DNA of 64,000 nucleotides. Origin: Taiwanofungus camphoratus (Eukaryota; Basidiomycota; Agaricomycetes; Polyporales; Taiwanofungaceae). Position 1 is the stretch's first letter. Every line of letters starts with the position of its first letter. Location of the stretch: NCBI GenBank assembly GCA_003999685.1, contig CP021226.1:310001-374000 (forward strand), given 5' to 3'. Below are positions 38,710-49,300 of the stretch, piece after piece. The notes under the pieces were generated by a model, which worked only from the letters and a program-made list of their open reading frames with translations, had not been told where the DNA came from and did not search any database. Made by a program: the position numbers and the translations under genes.

Positions 38710-40219
38710 GTGTGCGCGACCGTGGGAACTTGTAGCCTATCGCGTCCGATCTGCGAAGCGGGCGATATCCTGATAGAAGCTAATTGTGGGTGCCTCTTAT
38801 CTTTTTCTTCCTTCTCCCCTTTTGCCTTTCCCTTCCCCATCATGTTCGACGATATGGACTCTGATGGTGTTGGCCTAGCTCACAGCGATGTCCTGGCGCT
38901 CCTCGATTCTCGTCCGGAGGGCGTAGCGGAGGCCGAAGATTATCTGCGGTGGGCGAGGAACTTAGGACGTCGTGTGGTACGTATTCTCCTCGATCGCTCG
39001 ATACATCGTCTTCACTGCGTTATAGGGTAACTGGCGGGTCCTGTCCCAGGCTTCGAACGCTCCTGCCGATCCTACCTTAGAGGCCGCCATCGTCGAAGGT
39101 TTGACGGCGATCCTCCCTCTCGCGGACTCGTCGTGGATCTCGTGGGCCCGCACCAGTTTTCCTCAGTTCGCCGCTATGCTTCAAGAGCGAGATGCACAGC
39201 GCGAACTCGCCCGCGCGACCGAACGACTTCGTGCGGAGGCGGTCGAGCGCGCTGCGCTTGAACGCGCTGCCCAACTTGCGGCTTCGTCTTCTGCTCCCTC
39301 GCCGGCCCCTAGTCGTACCTCATCGCGCACTCGTTGTCCCTCAGCTCGGGCCAAGGCAGCAGCTTCTACTCGTGCGGCTTCCCAGGCCAGCTCGATCATG
39401 GCCTCCGTTTCTAGCGGCCAAGTCGGCGAACTCGCCTCGTCCACGAGTTCGGGTGTCTTTGTAGGGGTCCCTCCTGCTCAGGGGAAGGATGCTGCGAAGG
39501 CGAAGGCTCCTCCGACGCCCGAAGCCCTGGCTAACATGGCGAAGGCGGCGGAGCATAGGCGAACTCATGCGAAGGTGAGTGCACGTCCTTTTCGTGACCG
39601 TTCGCGGCTTATGATTGCTACCTAGTGCGATCGCTGCAGCACCTACACCACGGACTTTGAGTGCGAACTCCCCGCGGGCGCCGTGAAGTGTGGTAAGTGC
39701 CTGCGAGAGTCGCAGGGGTGTTATTGGGGCGGATTCTCCGTAGACGGTAAGGAGCGCGGCGTGCGCGTTTCGAAGCGTGGTAGGGCTTCTCGTGCCCTCG
39801 TTAGCGCGTCATTGCTGATGTTAGGACGTCCCTTAGCTGCGGGCCAACCTCCTCAGGTGTCCCCGCCTCGCGCCCGCGAGTCCAAGAAGGCGAAGTCGAC
39901 CCCTGCGCCTACGATGTCGCTCGAGGCCTCGCTGGCCCTTAACGGCGCTGAATACTTGGACGGCCTCACCCCTGCGCATCAAGCCGTTGTCGAAGGCCTC
40001 TGGTATGACCGCGCGATGGCCGAGAGTCGCGCGATGCGTCTCGAAGACTACATCTCGGGGCTCTATCGTGCTGAAACCGCCCTAACCGGTCGTACGCCTG
40101 CGCCGCTCGACTTGAGCTCTCTCCCCCTTCCTCGCCGTCGCGTCGCCGCCTCCTCTACCGATCCTGGTCCCTCTGGTGAGTCCGAGCAGGATGAGGAAGA
40201 TGCCGAGGCCGAGGTTTAG
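38710..40219 (+). other. antisense accessory open region in the Gypsy element, six-cysteine motif
   Basis: On the strand opposite gag-pol, several open stretches of clearly protein-like, Ala/Ser/Arg-rich sequence fill this interval, beginning with an acidic start (MFDDMDSDGVGLAHSDVLAL) after the 3' part of the element. One stretch has a helix-forming segment rich in Arg, Ala and Glu. The last has six cysteines spaced C-x2-C-x8-C-x8-C-x2-C-x6-C at about 39626-39727, reminiscent of Zn2Cys6 DNA-binding domains but with a longer first loop, and ends in a very acidic tail. The stretches lie in more than one frame, so the gene is either spliced or decayed. Function unknown. Confidence 0.55.
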
Positions 40220-40752
40220 AAGGTGGGGGGTTCGTAGTTCGTCATCTCGCCCGTTCCGTATCTGTCGCACCAACGTGCTGTATTCTCTCTCGTTGCGCGT
40301 CCCTTTGCTAGGGACCTTTTCCAGTATGTGTACAGTAGTCTGTATAAAGCGGACGCAAACGTCGTCCTTGTGAAAAGGTTCCTAAGTGTGTGAAGTAACC
40401 AAACAACACAGCGAAGAATTAGAAGACTTAGGGGGATAAAATGCGCTCATTTAGGCTCAGTAAATCATCATGGCCTTGAAGGGCTTAAGGCCCCTCGCGC
40501 AATCTTCGCTCCGCTCGGCGTTTTAGGAGCTTTTTAGAACGATATCGCGACTTCGTGAGTTGAATCACTATAGTAAAAAGTAGGAGATGTTGTAAGTAAA
40601 TATTCGTAGACATTCGGAACTTCGTAGCTGTCAAACTGAGTGGGGGCTTGTTGGGGAAAGTAAAACATGACCAAAAGGTAAGCGAAAAGTAAAAATGGAC
40701 GTAGCGTAATCTTAGCTAAAGTCGGGGTATCGTCGATTGCTCCTCTGATTCT

Positions 40753-43700
40753 TTAGTGAGCTTCGGATGGACTAGAGCCGGACTTAGGAGAGTAGGGATA
40801 CGATCCTAGTTCTTCGTCATCGCCTTGGGTGGTAGTCAGCTCTAGTTCGCGAAGTCGCTCCGTCGACACGTCCAAGAGTTCGGTAGGAAGTTCGAGGGCT
40901 TTTCGCGCTAAGTAGGGGATGACTCGGAAGGCTGCCGTAGGCCTGTCGAGTACCGAACCATCCAATTCGCATAGGATATAAGCACCACCTTTGTTCCTAG
41001 ATACTACGAGTACTGGGCCGAGGTAGCGAGGTCGCATCTTCCGATTTAGGGACTTTTCTATCTGTGTGTTGCGAATTAGTACTAAATCGCCCTTTTCGAA
41101 GTTGAAATCGTGGATGGAGTGCTTATGCTTCTCTTCGAATCGCAGAGAAGCTTGTCTTCGCGCTTCGTAGACCTTCGAATGTAGTTCCGCTATCTGAGTC
41201 ACCCGCTTTTGCAATGCGATAGCTCGACGTGCGATAAGATCGGTCGTGGATAGCATAGAAGACGGAGGAGGAAGGATATAGGTGGCCTCTACGACGTCCA
41301 AAGGGATAACAGGGTGGGTGCCAGTGACCGCGAAATAGGGCGAACATCCCATGCGCTTTCGAGTCGTGATCCTTTCGGACCAGAAGACTGAGTACGTTGC
41401 CTGAGACCATTTAGACTCTTCGCCATCCACGGCCTTGAATAGAGCCTGCCTAACATCGAAGTGAGGCCTCTCCACCAGTCCGTTGGCACGCGAATTGTAT
41501 CCGCTAATTCGGATGTGTCGTAGCTGGTACTTCTTCGCTATGTAGTTCGTGGCTTTTACGAAGGGAGCGCCGTTGTCCGTGACTATCTCCGATAGCGCAC
41601 CCCACCTACAAACAAAGTCTTCGAAGAGCCATTCTGCCAAAGCTTTAGCCGTCTCCTTGCGAAGCATCCAAAATTCGGGGTACTGGGTTAGAGAACACCG
41701 GCCTTGCACCAAGTACCTAAATCCGTTAGAAGGGGGCATATGCATGGTATCTATATGAACCTTTGCGAAGATCGGAGCGGGCGTAGCGACCGTAGGAGGG
41801 ATTAGGATCTGCCGCACTTGGCGAATCTGGCATAGGTGGCAGCTTCGAACATACCAGGCAATGTCGATATGATGGTAGGGCCACCAAAACCGCTCTGAAA
41901 TCAGCACCTTCGTAGCGTGTATTCCTCGATGCGCGACTGCATCGTGACATTCTCGGAGGATTCGTAGACGATCTGCCTGCTTAACAACTAGTTTGTGAGC
42001 TCCTTGTGGATCTTTGCGCCATAGTATGTCCTCATCGAGGAAGAATAGAAGACAGTATTTTACGAAACCTTCGTATTCTGAATCCGATAGGTTGGCAGGT
42101 CTCGCGAGGCTTCGTAGGAATTTTGCTACTAAGTCAAGTCTTGCGTCAGCTTCCTTGGCCATTTCGGATCTTGGGACGCTATCGTAGCTCTCCTCCTCCC
42201 TATTGAAACCTTGGCTGTCCTCAGCCAACTCGGAGGCGAAGGTTGGAGCTATCGGAGGTGTGGGGGTTGTGATAGGAATGTTAGAGGTGAATTCGTAAGG
42301 GAATAGGGTAGAAATCGATGGTATAGGATGGGAAGGGGGGGCTTGGATGTGATGTAGAAACGAGTGCATTTTGTCTATCCAGTCTTCGAAGTCTTCTTCG
42401 CTGCTCTCTTCTTGATCTCCTGGCTGGGGGGTTCGTCTTGATAGTCCATCTGGTCCATGCATCGTACCTGGTACATGTACTAGGGTGAAATGGAAGGTTA
42501 GAATCGATATGATCCAGCGATTTATACTCGCGCTGGGTGCGATGTCCGGATTTTGCAACATCCCTTTGATATAGCGTGCGTCCACTTCCACTATAAGGTT
42601 CCTAACTCCGATTAGGTAGATTCGTAGTACGCGAAGTGCTCGAAACAATCCGTAGATCTCTAACTTCGGTTGCGAGAACCTCCGCTCGCGATCATTTAGG
42701 GTGATGGATCCGAAACGATTGTAGAATCGGACTTTAGGGTTGTCCTCATCGCATTGGCAAAGGTGATAGCCAACTGCAATATAGGAGGTGTCAACCGCTA
42801 AGATGACGGGCGCACCTGACAAATAGTTAATGGATCGGAGAGCTGGAGAGGACAGCAAAGCATCCTTAAGGTCCTCTTGCGCTGCGATTTGCGCTGGACC
42901 AAATTCGAAGGGTACCGCCTTTCGCGTTAGGCGTACTAAGGCATCTGCACGATGCGCGAAGTTTCGGATGAAGATACGGACCACTCCAATGGTTCCTAAA
43001 AAGGCTCGAACGTCAGATAGGGTCGCACAAGGTCCCCAGTTGCGTATGGCTGCAACACGAGACTCGTCCGGTAGGCGACCTTCTGGAGTACACCGATGCC
43101 CCACAACGGTGATTTCGCGGGCAATTAGAATGCTTTTAACTCCAGAAAAGGTACCTCCTGCGTAGCGCATGCGTGTGACTATCCTATTGAGGTTCGTAAA
43201 ATGTTCCCAAACAAACTTTTGAATGCCTGGGTTCTCCGAAATAGGTACGAGATCGTACGAACTTTCAGGGCCTTTGACCGGAACATCGTCGATATAGGGA
43301 ACTGTTAGGTGAGGAATTTCGGGCTGTAGGATGTGCGTAACATCATCGTGGAAGATAGGGACCGAGTTGGTCCATCCCATAGGTAGAGTGACCAATCTCA
43401 TAGCTCCGAAAGGTGTTTGAAATGTCGTAAGATCGCGCGAAGTCTCCGCTATCAAGCGTTCATCATAGCCTACATATAGATCCAACATAGCACCACAAGG
43501 TCGTCCTCCGAACTGTTCTGCGAGGTGTTCGGGAGTCGGGGGAACGCCTGAGTGTTGAATCGTGACAGCGTTTAGGGGTTCCAGACTATGTACGAGACGT
43601 AGGGACTTTCCGTCTTTCTTCACCACACAAAACCATCGTGAACGATAGGAAGAATTCGAAGGTTCGTAGACCCCCGCTGCGATCTTCTTTTTGATTATTG

Positions 43701-44607
43701 CGCACACTTCGTTGTAGATTCCGGGTGGGATAGGAATGTTCTTTTGTACCCATGGCGTGTGCGGTACTACCGGAAAGTCGATGGGAGGGAAGTACTCTGG
43801 CTTGAAGCACCCTCTTTCGGAATCATTCCAAGCGAACGCATCAGCATGCAGGGTCATAAAGTGATGTAGGAGGTCCCTCTCTGCTGGTTGTAGGAAGTCT
43901 CCACTGTGTAGCTTGTCCGTGAGATCGTGCCGTTCTCGCGTATATCGCAAAGTAGGTTCGAAAGGTGGTGGAGTCGGTGATAGGGTAGGCATCGTTGCTA
44001 AAGGGTCGCCTTTAATTTCGCGAATGATTCGGAATCGTTCGTCCAAAGCTCCCAGAATAGGGCGAGTCTTCAGTGCTACGGGCTTGTACTTCTTTTTCGA
44101 TGCTGCAAATGTAGGAATAGGGGAAGAATCTGACAACTTAGGAAGGGATACCCTCGGATTAGGAGCAAGGGAGGGTCTTCGGGCTGACTTCGTGACCTTC
44201 GTAGCGTTCCTGGGACCTGGAATGGGGATAGAGGATATGTCTTTAGAGGCGGAAAGCGAAAGCATAGGGAGAGAATTCGGATTATCGTGTGAAAGGAAGG
44301 GAGCCTCGTGCGATGTTGCTGCTGCTAGAAAGCCAGATAGCCACCTAGTATGATCAGCAGGACCTTCCGAGACTTTCGGAGTTTCGCTAAAATAGAGAGA
44401 CTGCAGATAGCTAGACACAGAGTTAGAGACTGATAGATAGAGCGCAGGAACAGAATTGTTATCTGCCGCATTTACAGCAGCGAAAGACACGATTTTAGGG
44501 GTATCGGATTCATACTCAACGACCAGGGCGACCTCTCCTTGATTTCTCAAATCCTCGAAATCTAAAAACCCGATCGTAAATGATTCGAAGAGTTCGCGTG
44601 GGGGCAA
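40753..44607 (-). CDS. Gypsy pol: reverse transcriptase, RNase H, integrase
   Basis: Frame of 1284 codons belonging to the Gypsy element. Reverse transcriptase is recognised by the YIDD box and by VVKKDGKSLRLVHSLEPLN; RNase H by ILAVDTSYIAVGY and the following FYNRFGS; integrase by its zinc-binding H-H-C-C region (HRGIHATK ... CHLCQ) and the catalytic region with HIDTMHMPP, VTDNGAPF and ANGLVERPH. A C-terminal segment RPRYLGPVLVVSRNKGGAYIL resembles the usual integrase tail; no chromodomain is evident. Domain order RT, RNase H, integrase fixes the Ty3/Gypsy family. The frame is not interrupted. Confidence 0.93.
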   Translation of the reverse strand: MPPRELFESFTIGFLDFEDLRNQGEVALVVEYESDTPKIVSFAAVNAADNNSVPALYLSVSNSVSSYLQSLYFSETPKVSEGPADHTRWLSGFLAAATSHEAPFLSHDNPNSLPMLSLSASKDISSIPIPGPRNATKVTKSARRPSLAPNPRVSLPKLSDSSPIPTFAASKKKYKPVALKTRPILGALDERFRIIREIKGDPLATMPTLSPTPPPFEPTLRYTRERHDLTDKLHSGDFLQPAERDLLHHFMTLHADAFAWNDSERGCFKPEYFPPIDFPVVPHTPWVQKNIPIPPGIYNEVCAIIKKKIAAGVYEPSNSSYRSRWFCVVKKDGKSLRLVHSLEPLNAVTIQHSGVPPTPEHLAEQFGGRPCGAMLDLYVGYDERLIAETSRDLTTFQTPFGAMRLVTLPMGWTNSVPIFHDDVTHILQPEIPHLTVPYIDDVPVKGPESSYDLVPISENPGIQKFVWEHFTNLNRIVTRMRYAGGTFSGVKSILIAREITVVGHRCTPEGRLPDESRVAAIRNWGPCATLSDVRAFLGTIGVVRIFIRNFAHRADALVRLTRKAVPFEFGPAQIAAQEDLKDALLSSPALRSINYLSGAPVILAVDTSYIAVGYHLCQCDEDNPKVRFYNRFGSITLNDRERRFSQPKLEIYGLFRALRVLRIYLIGVRNLIVEVDARYIKGMLQNPDIAPSASINRWIISILTFHFTLVHVPGTMHGPDGLSRRTPQPGDQEESSEEDFEDWIDKMHSFLHHIQAPPSHPIPSISTLFPYEFTSNIPITTPTPPIAPTFASELAEDSQGFNREEESYDSVPRSEMAKEADARLDLVAKFLRSLARPANLSDSEYEGFVKYCLLFFLDEDILWRKDPQGAHKLVVKQADRLRILRECHDAVAHRGIHATKVLISERFWWPYHHIDIAWYVRSCHLCQIRQVRQILIPPTVATPAPIFAKVHIDTMHMPPSNGFRYLVQGRCSLTQYPEFWMLRKETAKALAEWLFEDFVCRWGALSEIVTDNGAPFVKATNYIAKKYQLRHIRISGYNSRANGLVERPHFDVRQALFKAVDGEESKWSQATYSVFWSERITTRKRMGCSPYFAVTGTHPVIPLDVVEATYILPPPSSMLSTTDLIARRAIALQKRVTQIAELHSKVYEARRQASLRFEEKHKHSIHDFNFEKGDLVLIRNTQIEKSLNRKMRPRYLGPVLVVSRNKGGAYILCELDGSVLDRPTAAFRVIPYLARKALELPTELLDVSTERLRELELTTTQGDDEELGSYPYSPKSGSSPSEAH
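42192..42227 (-). other. internal copy of polypurine tract plus hairpin within pol
   Basis: CCTCCTCCCTATTGAAA here is identical to the tract at 38674-38690. It is followed by TGGCTG-TCCT-CAGCCA, a perfect hairpin that corresponds to CTGACTG-TCCT-CAGTCAG at 38693-38710 with paired changes in the stem. It lies in the pol region between RNase H and integrase, where some retroelements and retroviruses carry a central polypurine tract. Confidence 0.65.
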
Positions 44608-47495
44608 CTATGATGATGGGCTGGTAAGAACTTCTGACGTCCTCGAGGCATCGTAGGGATGGTCGCGACTTCGCTCGTGTTCGGGCATACGATCGTGATG
44701 GTCTGCTCCTCGTTTCCGAAGTTCTTAACCACACTCTCGGTTACCACATCGAAGGGTCGGCCTAGAAGGATATCGTAGGAGGGATTGCGTATGACGTGTA
44801 TCTGTAGGTACAACACGATGTCGCCTACTTGGAACGAGACATTTCGAACCAGTCCTAAAGAACGGTCAATACTGCCATTAGCAGACTGCATATTTAGCTG
44901 CACGGAAGGGTCGTAGATTAGTCCTAAGGCATGACAGACTTGCTCTGACATCGCAACCACTTGTGAACCAGGGTCCACGATGCATTTGATTCGCTCTTTG
45001 TTGTCAATTAGGGCTTCGATAGAACGGATAGAATTCGAGTCGCGGGCTACTATGATTTCGGAGGGTTCTTCCTTTCCGGGTACGTGTCGTAAGTACGTTT
45101 CGTAGGGGTCTGGAATGATGGTCGAACCAGGGACAAGGGGTTCACCATGGCACAATAGTTCGGAGGTTGCTAGCGTCGTTTTAGAAGCGAGATCGTCTGA
45201 GAGTTCCGTAATTTGAGCCATATGAGTAGCCTTAGGATCCATAGGCACACGTTTAGGGGTGATAGCTTCGCGATATCGCGCACGAACATCCGGGGATATA
45301 GATAGTAGCTCCTCGGGCGTTAGTGTAACCACGGGTGTTCTCATAGATCGCGCGAATATTTCCTCTGTAAGTTTCTCCTGATGAACCGGTGTGATCGTCT
45401 TATAGGCCACGTCCTTGCCTTTATCTGCTGTAGGCTTCGGAGCTGCTGCGAAATTTCGAAGATTCGGAGGTGCGTAAGTAGCATCTCGAGCATTAGCGAA
45501 AGGATGTACTGGTGGAGTGGGCGGTGGAATGGCTGCCTGTGATGCTGGTTGGGCTGGTACGTTAGATGTAGACGCGGCATGCTCCGATGAGTTCGGGGGT
45601 GGATCGGACACATTCGCAGGCTTCGGAGGCAAAGGCGCTGAATTAGAAGGATAATTGGATCGCTTTAGAATGGTAGGAGGGGTCTGGTTCTGCGTCTCTG
45701 CCACTGGGGCATCTTGGTTAGCAGGGGGATCCACTACCGGATGCCGATCGTGTCCTATCGGAGGTGCGTTGGCTATGGGTGGGTTTCTAGGATCAGACTG
45801 CGCGTTAGGAGCACCCTGCCTTCTGCGCTGGGGTACTTCCACACCATCGAAGACTTCGCGACGTCTCCGAAGTTGGTAAATCTCGTGTTCTAAAGCGGCT
45901 ATACGATCCTCGGCGGATAGTGAGAATGCGGGCACATTTAGGCGATTGTCGATTTCGAATAGGAGCTGGGGGGAGGAATTCGTGCCATTTCGTCGATGAT
46001 ATTCGTAAAGCCTATCGCGAATCGTACGTCCTGGGATCGTTCTGGGTACGAAATTTCCATTTGGCAGCACTATCTTTCCATCTGGGTTGCGCTTGCACTT
46101 GCCATCCTTGATGTCTTGCTCAATGTGCTTGCAACACCTAGTGCAGCAGTCCAAGTCCCCGCAATAGTGACAGTACTGGCCTTCTACATGAGTGTGCTCG
46201 CCGCGCGAGCTGTCCAATCGAGGGGGTCGCTGGTTCGCAAGAACAGGAGCTAGCGCACTGGTTACGGACTTCGTGAGGATCTCCACGAACGTCTGTAGAT
46301 CCTCTATCTTTAGCGATGAGCCCCCCACGGGCACGGCAGTGGGCGAAGTAGTTACAGTCGTAGCAGAGGTAAGAGTCGTAGAAGTACCAAGGAGTATGAA
46401 CTTCGCCGCGCTATGTAGCTGGTCTAAGGTGTAGGGATCATCGGGTAAGTGATCAGGGAACTTTAGCTGTAACCTAGTAGACACGCGAGCCCATAGCGAA
46501 GGCTGGAAGGCCCTCGCGAAAGCACGGCTTTGCTCGATAGTAGACAACCTATTTTTCGAAATTAGATACTTCGTGATGGCATAAAACTCACGATAGAAGC
46601 TTCCTAAGTCTGCCGCATTGTTGATTCCAATTCTAGCACGTTCTCCTATCAACTGATCCAAGTCGGACATAGACCACATTCTATCGTCCTCTGTGCCTGG
46701 GTAGAGGTTTCTAATCTCCTTCTTGAAGTCTTCGTAGGTCTCCGTGACATCGGAACACTCAGGGAGGGACTCCCATAGGTCCGAAACATCGATAGGAGGG
46801 TAGCGAGTAGTCCAGTGTTTCTTCGTCGCCTCATCCGCTATCTGGCAGCGGACAAAAAGTGACTCTAAGTCCTGGAAATACCTTCGGATGGTCCTAGGCT
46901 GGTCAGGATCGAAGGTAGGGGATGTACGATCTCCTTGAGGCGGCATGAGTGGAGGTGCGTTCATGGTTGACACAGAAATAGGATTTAGGGGATTAGCTAA
47001 AATGGGTGCGGTCAGAGATGGGTTCGAAGCTGAGTTGATGCTAGCCGAAGAAGATTGGGTCGTAGAAGCGTCGGAAAGTGTAATAGAAGGAATCGGAGGG
47101 GAACGCGAAGCTGATGGGAGCGTAGAGGATAGCTGAGGGGATGCCGGTAAATGGACTAAGATAGGGTCAGACGCTGAAGAAGGACCGCTTCCTTCGGAGG
47201 TGTTAGGAAGCTCAGGGGACGTGGACTGAGGTTCGAAGTCCTCAATTGGTGAGTCTTCGGACGTGGTAAGCGTGTCTAGAGACCCTTCGAAAAGAGCCTC
47301 GAAGTCGGGGGTCGATTCGGAAGATTCAAGTGTAGAAATGATATCGGAGGGGATAGTCGTAGGTGTTCGCGAAGAGGTGCTTCGTGGAAGGCCTGCTTGA
47401 GTATAGTAACGATAGCCGACCTGAAAGAACTCGGATAGTAACTGATCGCTGTTTCTCGGAGAGGACTGGTTAGACGTAGGATGATCTGAAGGCAA
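44562..47495 (-). CDS. Gypsy gag with C-terminal aspartic protease
   Basis: Frame of 977 codons, upstream of pol on the minus strand. A long Ser/Pro/Thr-rich N-terminus is followed by a capsid-like helical part (about residues 190-380), a cysteine cluster (HYCGDLDCCTRCC), a Pro-rich linker and a protease-like domain with CIVDPGSQVVAMSE near residue 850 and ILLGRPFD near the end. The last 46 nt overlap the start of pol in another phase, which would fit translational frameshifting or reinitiation as known in this family. The frame is not interrupted. Confidence 0.88.
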   Translation of the reverse strand: MPSDHPTSNQSSPRNSDQLLSEFFQVGYRYYTQAGLPRSTSSRTPTTIPSDIISTLESSESTPDFEALFEGSLDTLTTSEDSPIEDFEPQSTSPELPNTSEGSGPSSASDPILVHLPASPQLSSTLPSASRSPPIPSITLSDASTTQSSSASINSASNPSLTAPILANPLNPISVSTMNAPPLMPPQGDRTSPTFDPDQPRTIRRYFQDLESLFVRCQIADEATKKHWTTRYPPIDVSDLWESLPECSDVTETYEDFKKEIRNLYPGTEDDRMWSMSDLDQLIGERARIGINNAADLGSFYREFYAITKYLISKNRLSTIEQSRAFARAFQPSLWARVSTRLQLKFPDHLPDDPYTLDQLHSAAKFILLGTSTTLTSATTVTTSPTAVPVGGSSLKIEDLQTFVEILTKSVTSALAPVLANQRPPRLDSSRGEHTHVEGQYCHYCGDLDCCTRCCKHIEQDIKDGKCKRNPDGKIVLPNGNFVPRTIPGRTIRDRLYEYHRRNGTNSSPQLLFEIDNRLNVPAFSLSAEDRIAALEHEIYQLRRRREVFDGVEVPQRRRQGAPNAQSDPRNPPIANAPPIGHDRHPVVDPPANQDAPVAETQNQTPPTILKRSNYPSNSAPLPPKPANVSDPPPNSSEHAASTSNVPAQPASQAAIPPPTPPVHPFANARDATYAPPNLRNFAAAPKPTADKGKDVAYKTITPVHQEKLTEEIFARSMRTPVVTLTPEELLSISPDVRARYREAITPKRVPMDPKATHMAQITELSDDLASKTTLATSELLCHGEPLVPGSTIIPDPYETYLRHVPGKEEPSEIIVARDSNSIRSIEALIDNKERIKCIVDPGSQVVAMSEQVCHALGLIYDPSVQLNMQSANGSIDRSLGLVRNVSFQVGDIVLYLQIHVIRNPSYDILLGRPFDVVTESVVKNFGNEEQTITIVCPNTSEVATIPTMPRGRQKFLPAHHHSCPHANSSNHLRSGF

Positions 47496-47509
47496 TGAAA
47501 TCTTGACTG

Positions 47510-47535
47510 CTCCCCCTCGCGGTGGGCTCCAGAAA
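47510..47535 (-). other. likely primer-binding site beside the 5' LTR
   Basis: On the minus strand, just inside the right LTR after TTTC, the sequence reads TGGAGCCCACCGCGAG. The leading TGG would pair with a tRNA CCA end, as expected for the minus-strand primer. The tRNA could not be identified by eye. Confidence 0.4.
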
Positions 47536-49300
47536 TGATACGACCTAGGGGACCCTGGTACCTAGGGAGTGCTCCGTAACGTGGCTGGGGGTAGTGTGAT
47601 AACTGTGAGGGTGTGAGGGTAGGAGCTACAACCTGTATGATACCGGGAAACCTGTATGTCTTGTTTTGTAAGTGGGGGAGTAAGGGGTCAAGGGTCCTGC
47701 ACAACAGGATCTTGTTCCTAAGTGCTATACTATCCCTAAGGCCTTGTGAGGCCTTCCGAAGTACGCGAAGTCCTTCGAGATTCTGCGAAGTCCTTCGAAG
47801 TTTTTAGCTAAATTGCACGAGCTGACTTCGTAGGCTGTATAGAGTTAGGGGGCAATAAGCCAATGGACTATAATTTCTACTAAGCGGCAGAGGGTACGAG
47901 ACTGCTGCGAAGTCCTTTTAGCTAGAGTTAGCTAAAGGGTGTAAGGCTTAGAGGTTTGTTAGAGCAATGTGGGCGAGGTTTGGCTGGCGTAGGAGACTTG
48001 TAGGAGAGGTCGGATGGTTCGGAGAGCTAATACTTGGAATAGGAATGAGGGAACGAGGTTGCTGGAAGCTCTGAAGTGTCTGATGACGCCAAGGTGTGGG
48101 TCGAAGAGTTCGAGGGCGTAGAGAGATGTACTATAGCCTGTAATGAAGGCTATGGGGGAGTCGTAGGGTTATTCGTAGGACGTAGGGATGACGCAACGTG
48201 AGCCTAAGGGTATAACTAAGGCGGAGGCCCACCGGATAGGTGCTATAAGAGGTGCTGAAGGGCACGAAGTCACGACGACTTCGTAGATCGTAGTGCGTAG
48301 TTCGGGAAGCGTAGACGTAGTTCGTAGATATATCGCGAGCGTAGACGTAGTTCAAAGGTACTGAAACGGAGCTGGGGTGGAGACTTAGGGACCTTGGGAC
48401 CGTTCCTAAGGTTGTACTCGCGGCGCTTTCCTGAGATCGGAGCTACAGGGGAACTGGTATTCCAAAGAGAGAAGCGTACACTGAGGGGTCTCTGTCGTAC
48501 ATAGTAAACTACCTCTGACTAAATAGGGGAGCGTGAGGTGAACTAATCTTGCGCGAAGTGATCCTTACGAGTCCGAAATGTGTACTAAAACGCATGGACT
48601 CCGAAGTGAACACGAGGAGGATAGGAACTAATTAGGAACTGAAACAGGGGAACTACGTACGGTAGAAAGGTGACCAAGTTCATTCACGAGGGCGGGATGA
48701 CTATCCGAGAGCAGCCATGCGCCGTGATCACCTATCTTAGTGGGCTAAGAGCGCACGAAGTCCTTAGCAGCGGGACTTGGCCTAATCGGGGCAGGAGGTG
48801 TCCTAAATGGGTGGAGGGTCATATGGGTACGTCCTAGGATGACCTTATGGCATAGGATCGAGACCCATGGGGGTGCACAAGGCTTCCTAAGTCCAACTTC
48901 CGGAACTTCGGACCGTTTCGGAGCCTATCGGAGGTAGCTGCAATCACAAGAGCTAGGAGAGACTTAGCTAAGACTTCTTAGCTAAGCCCGGGAAGAGTGA
49001 CGTAGTAGATAGGACCTAGATCCAATGGAACAGTATGGGAGGGCCGGCAGTGTCCGATAGTGGACTTAGCAGGAGTTAGGGACTTCGCGTCTAGCATTCG
49101 AAATCTCGTAGCACCTCGTGTGACTTCGCAAGACTTCGTAGGGTGTTAGGAGGGTTTAGGAAGGAGAGGGGGCGTTAGGAATATTATAGGGACCTATCCC
49201 TCCTGTCGTAGGCTGTAGGAGAGTCTTAGAGTGGTCGGTTGGGGGATTAGAAAGCTCCTAAAATCGCGATTCGGGGCCCAGGAGGCTACGGGACTCATCA
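47536..49300 (-). repeat. right (5') LTR of the Gypsy element
   Basis: 1765 bp copy of 36908-38673. From about 48130 to the end the two copies look identical; nearer 47536 they differ by a few percent. The junction at 49301 leads into the A-tailed LINE 3' end. Confidence 0.92.

Larger units (their letters stand above)
36908..49300 (-). mobile_element. Ty3/Gypsy LTR retrotransposon, 12.4 kb, looks largely whole
   Basis: LTRs of about 1.77 kb at 36908-38673 and 47536-49300, both TGAT..ATCA-ended. Coding is on the minus strand, so the right LTR is the 5' one. Order along the element: 5' LTR, a short leader, gag-protease frame (47495-44562), pol frame (44607-40753), an extra open region on the opposite strand (about 38710-40219), polypurine tract (38674-38690) and 3' LTR. 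The two main frames are uninterrupted and overlap by 46 nt in different phases. No obvious breaks in the two main frames. The LTRs agree over most of their length, so the insertion is fairly young, but one end is much more diverged (see findings). No target-site duplication is visible. Confidence 0.92.
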
